Positions 33,892 to 40,649 of a stretch of DNA of 64,000 nt are shown in pieces (within the stretch, counting starts at the first letter, position 1; every line of letters starts with the position of its first letter). Made by a program: the position numbers and the translations under genes. Origin of the DNA: Nocardioides speluncae (GTDB lineage Bacteria; Actinomycetota; Actinomycetes; Propionibacteriales; Nocardioidaceae); the NCBI RefSeq assembly GCF_003121585.1, contig NZ_QEOO01000016.1, forward strand, positions 124,001 to 188,000, written 5' to 3'. The notes under the pieces were generated by a model. That model did not search any database. It was not told the origin of the DNA and saw only the letters and a program-made list of their open reading frames with translations.

Positions 33892-35714
33892 CCGATCACG
33901 ATTCTGACGACATACTGGGCTCTGTACCCTTTGACCGACCCTCGGACGCACACTCGGAGCAGAGGCATATGGAACTTCCCCCCGTCATCGCGGTGACCGT
34001 GACCGGCGATGTCGCGTTCCTCGACACGGAGCTACTGCATTTCCCGCTCGGCACCGAGCCGGACAAGGCGGCGCTGGACGAGGTCACCAAGCGATACGCC
34101 GCGCCCTCGGGCAAGCCGGTCCGGGTGGTGGCCGTCGACGACAACGCCACCGTCACACTGCTGGTGCACCCCGACGGGCACACCAGCGACGTCCGTCCGC
34201 TGCGGATGGACGACCCCCTGATCGACGCGTACGCCGACCGCGCCGGCGGCCTCCGCCTCCCCGAGGAGCCGGACGAGTCCGCGCTGGCCAAGCTCGGCGA
34301 CCTCGGCGCGCGGATGACCGATCCGGCGAAGTCCGCGGCCGCCGGCATCGCCGCCAGCACCGCCCGGCTGCGCGAGCGGTCCCGCGCCCGCGCCGACGTC
34401 CGCGCCACCAACCGGGCCAACCGGGCCGCCGAGAAGGCAGCCAAGGTCCGGCAGCGGGCCGAGGAGAAGGAGGCGGCCAAGGCCGCGCTCGCTCGGACCA
34501 GCATCGCCGACGAGGTCGTCGTACCGAAGAAGGCGCCGAAGAAGGCGGCGGCACCGAAGCCCGACCTCCGCAAGACTGCTCCTCCTGCTGCGCCCGCAGC
34601 GACTGCCGCAGCGACTGCGTCTCCGGCAGCGTCTCCGGCCACCGAGCCGGGAGCGCGCGCCGCCGAGCGTCCGGCCCGGGCCAAGCAGGAGCGCACGCCC
34701 CGGTCCGAGCGGCCCGCCCCCACACGCGCCCACGCCAAGCCGACGCCCGGCCTCGCCCAGCGCGCCAGCTCGGTCAGCAAGGCCGCGGCCGCCGGGATCG
34801 GCGCCACGGCCGCGGCTGCCGGCGCTTCGACCAAGGCCGCCTCCGCCGGGATCGGCGCGAAGGCGGGCGCCGTCGGCGGCCGCACCAAGCTCGCCGCGGC
34901 CGACGTGGTCTCCAAGGCATCCACGGCCAGTGACAAGACCCGCGTCGCCGCGGCCGGCCTCGGCAGTGTCGCCGCCGAGATGGGCGGCAAGTCGAAGGTC
35001 GCCGCGGCCTCCCTCACCGGTAAGGCCTCGCAGGCGATCGGCAGCCCACAGGCCCGGACGGCGGCGGTGGCGATCATCGCCACCGCGGCGCTGGTGGTCT
35101 TCGCCGCGTTCGGGATCACGCTGTTCAACAGCAACGGCGGCCAGACCGGCAGCACCGCCGGCGACAGCGTGTCGACCGCGATCGTGCCGGAGACGCCCGG
35201 CTCCGCGAGGCAGTCCACGGCCGGTGCCGCCGCGCAGCCGACCGTGCCCGCGCCCACGTTCGCGCAGGCCGACCTCGTGACCGTCGGCGCCTTCGCGTAC
35301 CCGCGTGAGGCGGCCGTGGTGGCGTTCACGTTCAAGGCGCCCGAGACGGTGCACGCCAAGCTCACTCTCGACCCGCAGGACGAGGGCAAGCCCTCGATCA
35401 GCCAGAGCGTCGAGCTGAAGAACGGCGAGACCAAGTACCTGATCCGCGACGTACCGTCCGGCACGGTTCGCTGGGAACTGGAGGCCTCCAACGTGCTGCC
35501 GATGAGCGGCGTGGTCGAGGTGGAGGCGCTACCGCTGCCGCCGACCGACACCGAGACCGACCCGACGGACCCGACCGACCCCACCGACCCTGACCCCGAG
35601 CCGGAGCCCGACCCGACGCCCCCGGCCAGCACCCCGCCGCCGGGCGGACCGGTCGACCCGGACGACCCGAGCGGCTCGCCCGGAGGCCCGGTCGACCCGG
35701 ACATGCCCGCCTAG
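33888..35714 (+). CDS. Large single-pass protein with Ala-rich basic middle and Pro/Asp tail, T4SS-cluster component
   Basis: The product is 608 aa. A folded N-terminal domain (about 28-115) is followed by a long Ala/Lys/Arg-rich low-complexity region (about 130-380, no signal peptide, probably cytoplasmic and helical). One membrane helix lies at about 388-410 and an outer domain of beta type at about 455-550. The tail is made of T-D-P and D-P-E-P repeats and P-G-G-P-V-D-P units. I do not recognise the family. Translational coupling to the wall hydrolase/nuclease and its topology suggest a scaffold linking cytoplasm and surface. Confidence 0.7.
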   Translation: MTDHDSDDILGSVPFDRPSDAHSEQRHMELPPVIAVTVTGDVAFLDTELLHFPLGTEPDKAALDEVTKRYAAPSGKPVRVVAVDDNATVTLLVHPDGHTSDVRPLRMDDPLIDAYADRAGGLRLPEEPDESALAKLGDLGARMTDPAKSAAAGIAASTARLRERSRARADVRATNRANRAAEKAAKVRQRAEEKEAAKAALARTSIADEVVVPKKAPKKAAAPKPDLRKTAPPAAPAATAAATASPAASPATEPGARAAERPARAKQERTPRSERPAPTRAHAKPTPGLAQRASSVSKAAAAGIGATAAAAGASTKAASAGIGAKAGAVGGRTKLAAADVVSKASTASDKTRVAAAGLGSVAAEMGGKSKVAAASLTGKASQAIGSPQARTAAVAIIATAALVVFAAFGITLFNSNGGQTGSTAGDSVSTAIVPETPGSARQSTAGAAAQPTVPAPTFAQADLVTVGAFAYPREAAVVAFTFKAPETVHAKLTLDPQDEGKPSISQSVELKNGETKYLIRDVPSGTVRWELEASNVLPMSGVVEVEALPLPPTDTETDPTDPTDPTDPDPEPEPDPTPPASTPPPGGPVDPDDPSGSPGGPVDPDMPA

Positions 35715-35763
35715 TCTCGTGGGCCCGCCGCGGCCCAGAATCGAAGGAAGAGGTCCCGCCCCC

Positions 35764-37293
35764 ATGAAACCTCGCACGCTGATCGCCCTCTCGGTGACCG
35801 GTGCGGTGGCGCTTGCCGGTGTCGCAGTGGCCCCCGCCCCGGCCGCGACCGCCGACCGCTCCCACTACGGTTTCCGCATCGCCAGCACCGGCCAAGCCGC
35901 CGGCGGCTGGATCGGCTCCCGGTCCGCCGCCAAGCGCGTGGTCTACCGGATCGACGCCGGCGCGCGAACCGGATCGCCGTCCTACGGACCGGTCTTCCTC
36001 GCCCAGCGGATCAACGGCGCCGGACCCAAGACGGTCACCCGCCGCGACACCGCCCGCGCGGCGTACATCCTGTCCAAGTACGGCCGCCGGGCCGGCGACG
36101 GCGGCAACCTCCAGGCCGCCGCGGTCGACATCTCGCTCTACCACCTCCTGTACGGCGGCGCCTACGGCCTCAACGGCAGCAAGACCAGGGCCCGGCTCAG
36201 CCAGTCCGGTCAGGGCAGCACCATCCGTGAGTGGGCGGTGTTCATGCTCAAGCGGTCCGCCAAGTACGCCGGCCCCTACAGGATCCGCGTCGCATCGCCT
36301 GGGACCGTTGTCGGCGGCACCGTGCCGGTCACGATCAGGGTGACCACTCATAGCGGTGCGCCCATGGAGAAGCTGCCGGTCGCGGTGACCTTCCCGGGCA
36401 GCTCGCGGGTCTCGCTGCAGACCGACTCCACCGGCAAGGCCAAGACCACCTTCCGCGCACCAGAGGGCGGCTACCAGCGGCTCCGGGTCACGGTCGGCCA
36501 ACTGCCCGAGCACCGGCTGCTGGTCCGCAAGCCGACCCGTCGTGGCGCCTCCCGGCTGGTCGTAGCCGACGTCAAGCGTTCGCGCCCGGTGGCCAAGAAC
36601 GTCGCGATCCAGGCCCGTCCGAAGGTGACCCTGCACGCCCGGACGGGCAACATGCGGACCGGCCAGTCGGCGACCGGCGTCTTCAAGCTCGTCGACGGCG
36701 CCGATGACGTCGCGCGTAACGCCACTGTCCGCCTCTTCGGACCGTTCCGGACCCAGACCGCCGCCACCTGCGGGAACGGCTCCGGCAGCCCGGTCAAGAC
36801 CGAGTCGGTCCGGGTGCGCGCCAACGGCAACTACGACCTCCCGGGCTACCGGGTGTCGAAGCCGGGCTACTACATCTGGCACGTCGACGTGCCCGAGAAC
36901 GCGGTCAACCTCCGCACCTCGTCGTGTGGCGCGACCACGCTGGCCAAGGTCCGGCCGAGCTTCACCGTGACCAAGCCCAACTCGCCGGTCAGCGTCGGTG
37001 CTCGGGTGCGGGCGCTGCTGCGGGTCAGCAAACTGCCGTCGGGATACCGCAAAAGCGTGCCGGTCCGGCTGTTCGGGCCGTTCAAGTCGACCTCGGCGAT
37101 CCGGTGCAGCACCAGCCTCCCGCACAAGCTCGTGTGGGTGCCGGTCGACAAGGACGGCACGTACTGGTCCAACCGGGTCAAGCTCACCAAGGCCGGCTAC
37201 TACGGATGGCAGGGCCGGCTCCCGGCGAGCCCGCTCAGCACCGCCGTGACCACCAAGTGCCGCGGCATCGGCACCATGCTCAGAGCCAAGTAG
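35764..37293 (+). CDS. Secreted surface protein with thioester-domain-like N-terminus and duplicated beta domains
   Basis: The 509-aa protein has a signal peptide (1-31). Residues about 35-165 resemble thioester/TQxA adhesin domains: a VVYRIDAG segment where the thioester Cys would be expected (Y-C-I-D) and an AAYILSKYG...LQAAAVDISLYHLL segment. The Cys is replaced by Arg, so the bond cannot form. An Ig-like or invasin-type domain follows (about 175-260). Two related domains of about 110 residues then share V-R-L-F-G-P-F, a C pair and a K-(P/A)-G-Y-Y-x-W motif. Good ribosome site (AAGGAAGAGG). It lies 49 bases after the T4SS-like cluster and may be co-expressed. No LPxTG motif. Confidence 0.75.
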   Translation: MKPRTLIALSVTGAVALAGVAVAPAPAATADRSHYGFRIASTGQAAGGWIGSRSAAKRVVYRIDAGARTGSPSYGPVFLAQRINGAGPKTVTRRDTARAAYILSKYGRRAGDGGNLQAAAVDISLYHLLYGGAYGLNGSKTRARLSQSGQGSTIREWAVFMLKRSAKYAGPYRIRVASPGTVVGGTVPVTIRVTTHSGAPMEKLPVAVTFPGSSRVSLQTDSTGKAKTTFRAPEGGYQRLRVTVGQLPEHRLLVRKPTRRGASRLVVADVKRSRPVAKNVAIQARPKVTLHARTGNMRTGQSATGVFKLVDGADDVARNATVRLFGPFRTQTAATCGNGSGSPVKTESVRVRANGNYDLPGYRVSKPGYYIWHVDVPENAVNLRTSSCGATTLAKVRPSFTVTKPNSPVSVGARVRALLRVSKLPSGYRKSVPVRLFGPFKSTSAIRCSTSLPHKLVWVPVDKDGTYWSNRVKLTKAGYYGWQGRLPASPLSTAVTTKCRGIGTMLRAK

Positions 37294-37319
37294 TCCCTCC
37301 TGTCTGACGGGAGGGCGGC

Positions 37320-37739
37320 GTGGTGCGGGTTCCAGGCGAGGGCATCCCGGACGACGACGAGCTACGAACCCTGCTGGGTGAGGAGATAGCGGCGTCGTTC
37401 GAGGACCTCGCCCTGGACGGGCACGGCGAGCTGCGCGACATCACCAACTGGCGCGTCAAACGCGCGGACCCGCCGCCGGACATCCGTCTGGTGCGGGTGG
37501 AGGACGTCGGGCAGGTGATGGGCCGTCGGCTGATTTACGTCGATCCCGACGAGGGCCCGGTGTACAACCACCGGGCCGCCAGCGAGGTCTTCACCGATTC
37601 GGAGGGTCAGTGGGTCAAGATCGTGGAGGAGTGGCGCTATTTCGCGTGGCTGGCGCTTCCTGAGGGCAAGCGTCCGCCGGTCTGTCCCCGTTCGAAGGTC
37701 TACTCCCTCATCAATCTCTGGGTAGACCCGACTTCATGA
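37320..37739 (+). CDS. Hypothetical soluble protein
   Basis: The 139-aa acidic protein has no signal peptide or membrane helix. I do not recognise it. It contains a central V-M-G-R-R-L-I-Y-V-D-P-D-E-G-P-V-Y strand pair and an aromatic stretch E-E-W-R-Y-F-A-W-L-A-L. The GTG start is preceded by GGGAGGG. This ribosome site can pair with CCCTCC 8 bases before it, so a small hairpin may restrict translation. It follows the surface-protein gene by 26 bases on the same strand. Confidence 0.65.
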   Translation: MVRVPGEGIPDDDELRTLLGEEIAASFEDLALDGHGELRDITNWRVKRADPPPDIRLVRVEDVGQVMGRRLIYVDPDEGPVYNHRAASEVFTDSEGQWVKIVEEWRYFAWLALPEGKRPPVCPRSKVYSLINLWVDPTS

Positions 37740-37756
37740 AAGCGGTGCTAGAACGC

Positions 37757-37933
37757 CTAGGTTGCTTCCTTGGTGAAGTCGATGACCGCCGAGAACAGGT
37801 CACCAGTCAGGCCGGCGCCACCGGAGGCGCCATCCTTGGTGAGCTGAGCCAGGCCGGCCGGGTCGGTGAAAATCCAGTAACCGATGAAGAGCACACCAGC
37901 ACCGATGCCGAGGTTTTTCTTGTTGACCGCCAT
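37757..37933 (-). CDS. 58-aa membrane microprotein
   Basis: This short frame codes for 58 residues beginning MAVNKKNLGIGAGVLFIGYW. It has one hydrophobic segment (about 8-22), an F-T-D-P motif, a Gly-rich turn and an amphipathic C-terminal helix (LFSAVIDFTKEA). The ATG is preceded by GGGAGGGA, and codon choice has the strong GC3 bias of real genes here. Small proteins of this kind are widespread in actinobacteria; the function is unknown. It is convergent with the gene at 37320, with 17 bases between the stops. Confidence 0.7.
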   Translation of the reverse strand: MAVNKKNLGIGAGVLFIGYWIFTDPAGLAQLTKDGASGGAGLTGDLFSAVIDFTKEAT

Positions 37934-38110
37934 TGGATCCCTCCCGGGGCCCGAGACCAGTAGTTAGCAGCGATTGTCCCTGGGTGCGAATGCTCACGCA
38001 ATAGCGACCAAAGGAACAAAAGCCATAAACAGGCTATACCCGGCGTTGCCCGCATTGCCACCCACCCCAACAAGTGTCTCGCCGCAGGTCAGCCGCTGGA
38101 AACGGTGCTC

Positions 38111-38136
38111 CAGTGGTAACGCCCGGGAGTTCTTCG
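38111..38136 (-). repeat. Left copy of a 26-bp inverted repeat
   Basis: Core GTGGTAACGCCCGG followed by (G/A)AGTTC. It matches the reverse complement of 38248-38273 at 23 of 26 positions. It faces the microprotein gene, 177 bases away. Confidence 0.65.
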
Positions 38137-38247
38137 AGGGTCTGAGTGGTCAGGGTGCGTGCAGCGCAAGGCGTCGGAGGGAGGCGGGCCGGTGGCCCGT
38201 CGACCGACGACAACGCAGCGATGTGCGTGCCATGGCCGCTCAGGCCC

Positions 38248-38277
38248 CGATGAACTTCCGGGCGTTACCACTAGGCT
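38248..38277 (+). promoter_or_regulatory. Right copy of the 26-bp element joined to a leaderless promoter
   Basis: AACTTCCGGGCGTTACCAC runs directly into TAGGCT (38272-38277), a -10 hexamer placed 7 bases before the GTG at 38285. The conserved element therefore covers the -35 and spacer and is a likely regulator site. Confidence 0.55.
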
Positions 38278-38284
38278 CGGGGCT

Positions 38285-38659
38285 GTGAGGTTCGTGACCT
38301 GGCTCCTGACCAACGCTGCCGGGATTGCCGTGGCCGCGTGGCTCCTCGGTGGCATCTCCTTCGACGGTGACCGCTGGCAGGACAAGATCATCCCACTCCT
38401 GTTGGTGGCCCTGATCTTCGGGTTGGTCACCGTCTTCGTCGAGCCGGTCGTGAAAGTACTCTCGCTCCCGTTCATCATCGTGACCATCGGCCTGTTCCTG
38501 TTCGTGATCAACGCACTGATGTTCCTGCTCACCGGCTGGATCGCCGACCAGGCCGACATCGGGTTCGCCGTGGACGGCTTCTGGATCGCACTGCTCGGCT
38601 CGGTCATCGTCACCATCGTGACCGGCTTCATCGACGTCGCGGTCCTCGAGGACGACTAG
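38285..38659 (+). CDS. Phage holin family (4-TMS superfamily IV) membrane protein
   Basis: The 124-aa protein has four membrane helices that fill nearly the whole length (about 2-22, 34-55, 58-82, 95-117). It matches the mycobacterial 4-TMS holin superfamily IV by topology and by a V-F-V-E-P-V-V-K-V-L-S-L-P-F segment. Despite the name, these are ordinary chromosomal genes; no phage genes are near. GTG start from a leaderless promoter. The tyrosine phosphatase gene starts on the last base of its stop (TAGTG), so they are co-translated. Confidence 0.85.
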   Translation: MRFVTWLLTNAAGIAVAAWLLGGISFDGDRWQDKIIPLLLVALIFGLVTVFVEPVVKVLSLPFIIVTIGLFLFVINALMFLLTGWIADQADIGFAVDGFWIALLGSVIVTIVTGFIDVAVLEDD

Positions 38660-39225
38660 TGACCGCCAACGTGCCAGCCGTGCCAGCCGTGCCGCCGCAG
38701 CGCCCCGCTGACGGGTCGGACCCGCGCCCGTACCGGATCGCGATGGTCTGCCTCGGCAACATCTGCCGCTCCCCGATGGCGCAGGTAGTGGTGGAGTCTC
38801 GCCTCGCAGAGGCGGGCCTGGCGGAGCTGGTCAGCGTGGACAGCAGCGGGACCGGCGGCTGGCACGTCGGCGACCCGATGGACCACCGTGCTGCCGCCAC
38901 CCTCAGCAGCTACGGGTACGACGGCACCCGGCACCGCGCGCGCCAGTTCACGCGCGGCTGGGACGCGTCGTACGACCTGGTGCTGGCGATGGACGAGGGC
39001 AACCTGGCCGACCTCCGAGCGCTCACCGGCGGCGCCGGCGAAGCCGGCCGCCTGCGGTTGTTCCGCGACTTCGACCCGGACGACCCGGGCGCGGCGGTTC
39101 CGGACCCCTACTACGGTGGTGGCGACGGCTTCGAGGAGGTGCTGCGGATGGTCGACCGATCGGCCGACACCTTGGTGGCCGCGCTGACTCGGGAGCTGCT
39201 CCCAGCAGGGCGGGCCGACCGATGA
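38659..39225 (+). CDS. Low-molecular-weight protein-tyrosine phosphatase
   Basis: This 188-aa enzyme has the P-loop CLGNICRSP (C31 nucleophile, R37) and the general acid D150 in D-P-Y-Y-G-G-G. An extra 25-residue Pro/Ala start precedes the domain, so the true N-terminus may be shorter, although no better start is seen. Such phosphatases dephosphorylate tyrosine on proteins or, in actinomycetes such as PtpA, are exported. The fructosamine kinase gene overlaps by 4 bases. Confidence 0.92.
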   Translation: MTANVPAVPAVPPQRPADGSDPRPYRIAMVCLGNICRSPMAQVVVESRLAEAGLAELVSVDSSGTGGWHVGDPMDHRAAATLSSYGYDGTRHRARQFTRGWDASYDLVLAMDEGNLADLRALTGGAGEAGRLRLFRDFDPDDPGAAVPDPYYGGGDGFEEVLRMVDRSADTLVAALTRELLPAGRADR

Positions 39226-40097
39226 CCCGGCAGCCGCTGATCGCGCGCCGCGCCGAGGAGCTGCTCGGGGCGTCGGTGTCGGCCACCGCTCCGGTCGCCG
39301 GCGGCGACATCTGCACCGCCACCCGGCTCCGGCTCAGCGACGGCCGGATGGTGCTGATGAAGACCCACCCGCACGCGCCCAAGGGCTTCTTCGAGGCCGA
39401 GGCGCGCGGGCTGGCCTGGCTCGCGGAGGCCGCCGCCAAGGGCGGTGTCGTGGTCCCCGAGGTCTTAGCCGCCAACCACGAGTGCCTGATCCTGCGCTGG
39501 GTCGAGCCCGGCAAGCCGTCGGTGGATGCTGCCGAGGAGTTCGGGCGGCGCCTGGCGGCCACCCATGCGGTCGGCGCCGACAGCTTCGGGCTGGACCAGG
39601 ACGGCTTCATCGGCCGGCTGCCGATGCTCAACCGGCCCCGCAAGTCCAACGCGGCGAGCTGGGCGGAGTTCTACGCCACCCGGCGGGTTCTGCCGTACCT
39701 CAAGCTGGCCCGGGACCGGGCCGCGATCACCGCCGACCAGGCAGCGGTCATCGAGGGCGTGGTGGGCAGGCTGCCCGATCTGGTGCCCGACGAGCCGCCC
39801 GCCCGGCTGCACGGCGACCTGTGGACCGGCAACGTCATCTGGGCCCACGACGGCACCGTCGCGGTCGTCGACCCCGCGGCGCACGCCGGCCACCGGGAGA
39901 CCGACCTGGCGATGATGTCGCTGTTCGGGCTGGCGCACCTACCACGCGTACTGACGGCGTACGCCGATACCGCGCCGCTGGTCGACGGCTGGCAGGACCG
40001 GGTCGGACTGCACCAGCTGTTCCCGCTGCTGGTGCACGCCTGCATGTTCAAGAGTGGGTACGGCGCCCGCGCCGCCGAGGCCGTGGCTGGTTTCTAG
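39222..40097 (+). CDS. Fructosamine kinase family protein
   Basis: The 291-aa enzyme has an aminoglycoside-phosphotransferase-like fold, with A-G-G-D-I near residue 26, the catalytic HGDLWTGN at 197-204 and V-V-D-P-A-A at about 216-221 in place of the DFG loop. Fructosamine kinases phosphorylate glycated amines so that the sugar comes off (deglycation). In bacteria they often stand beside a LMW phosphatase gene, as here, which supports a protein-repair pair. Four-base overlap with the phosphatase gene. Confidence 0.9.
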   Translation: MTRQPLIARRAEELLGASVSATAPVAGGDICTATRLRLSDGRMVLMKTHPHAPKGFFEAEARGLAWLAEAAAKGGVVVPEVLAANHECLILRWVEPGKPSVDAAEEFGRRLAATHAVGADSFGLDQDGFIGRLPMLNRPRKSNAASWAEFYATRRVLPYLKLARDRAAITADQAAVIEGVVGRLPDLVPDEPPARLHGDLWTGNVIWAHDGTVAVVDPAAHAGHRETDLAMMSLFGLAHLPRVLTAYADTAPLVDGWQDRVGLHQLFPLLVHACMFKSGYGARAAEAVAGF

Positions 40098-40128
40098 CGG
40101 GGTCGGGTGGGGTGGACCGGTTGGTGCC

Positions 40129-40164
40129 TGGGCGGTCCAACATCGACCGTCGCCGAACCGCCCA
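40129..40164. terminator. Hairpin between convergent fructosamine kinase and hypothetical genes
   Basis: 8-bp stem TGGGCGGT / ACCGCCCA with a 20-nt loop. The same stretch has two direct copies of CCAA(G)CATCGAC spaced about 29 bases, so it may also be a small intergenic repeat. Confidence 0.45.
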
Positions 40165-40182
40165 AGCATCGACGTGCGGTTG

Positions 40183-40569
40183 CTAGCGGCCTGGGTGTCG
40201 TCCTGCTTCGGCGGGCTCCCATGGGCCGACGCTGGGGCCGGGGAGGGTCGGCTCGTTGCGCGGCGTCGGGAGTGCCCGGCGACCGCCACCGCTGCCGACC
40301 GTGGCGCCGGTCAGCGCGCGCACCAGAGCCGTGCCGATCTCACTGACGGCCACCCCGCCCTCGACGATCTCCACCCAGCCGAGCCGGGTCAGGTAGCTGG
40401 AGTAGGACTCGAGCATGATCCGCTCGGCGGTGTCGTCGACCACGGTCTGCCGGCGGTCCGGCTCGTCGGCGAAGGCATCCACGAAGCGGGCCTGTGGCCG
40501 CACGCCCTGCGCATTGAGGGTCTCGACGTACATCAGCACGCGTTGCGCCTGCTCGCTGACGACGTCCAC
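40183..40569 (-). CDS. Hypothetical protein with helical, possibly winged-helix N-terminus
   Basis: The 128-aa protein has helices in the first 60 residues (SEQAQRVLMYVETLNAQG), then L-T-R-L-G-W-V-E-I-V-E-G-G-V-A-V-S-E-I-G-T-A-L, which has the helix-strand-turn-strand look of a winged-helix wing. A disordered Gly/Pro tail follows. I do not know the family. GTG start 8 bases after a TAGGCT -10 hexamer, so a near-leaderless mRNA is likely. A much longer reading frame continues upstream but lies antisense within the frame-shifted 3' part of the acyltransferase gene and is not supported. Confidence 0.6.
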   Translation of the reverse strand: MDVVSEQAQRVLMYVETLNAQGVRPQARFVDAFADEPDRRQTVVDDTAERIMLESYSSYLTRLGWVEIVEGGVAVSEIGTALVRALTGATVGSGGGRRALPTPRNEPTLPGPSVGPWEPAEAGRHPGR

Positions 40570-40577
40570 GGCACCTG

Positions 40578-40583
40578 AGCCTA
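40578..40583 (-). promoter_or_regulatory. -10 element (TAGGCT) for a near-leaderless transcript
   Basis: Minus-strand TAGGCT, 8 bases before the GTG at 40569; same hexamer as at 38272. Confidence 0.45.
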
Positions 40584-40649
40584 GCGAAGCCGTCGCGGCA
40601 TCTTGCGCGGGCTCTCCGGGCAAATGGCGAGTCGTTGTTGCCAACCGGA

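Larger units (their letters stand above)
37934..38284. other. Non-coding divergent region with a pair of inverted 26-bp elements
   Basis: No gene is supported in this 351-base gap. The section 38005-38035 is A/T-rich and may belong to the microprotein promoter. The two 26-bp elements at 38111 and 38248 point away from each other, each towards one of the divergent genes. Confidence 0.55.

Noticed and set aside
25862..37739. Integrative conjugative element
   Set aside because: No integrase, relaxase, coupling protein, tRNA or direct-repeat att site was found in the window, and host-like codon use argues against recent arrival. A T4SS-like core alone is not enough.
38285..38659. Prophage holin
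   Set aside because: The protein belongs to a chromosomal four-helix family named after holins; no phage gene is nearby and it is translationally coupled to a phosphatase gene.
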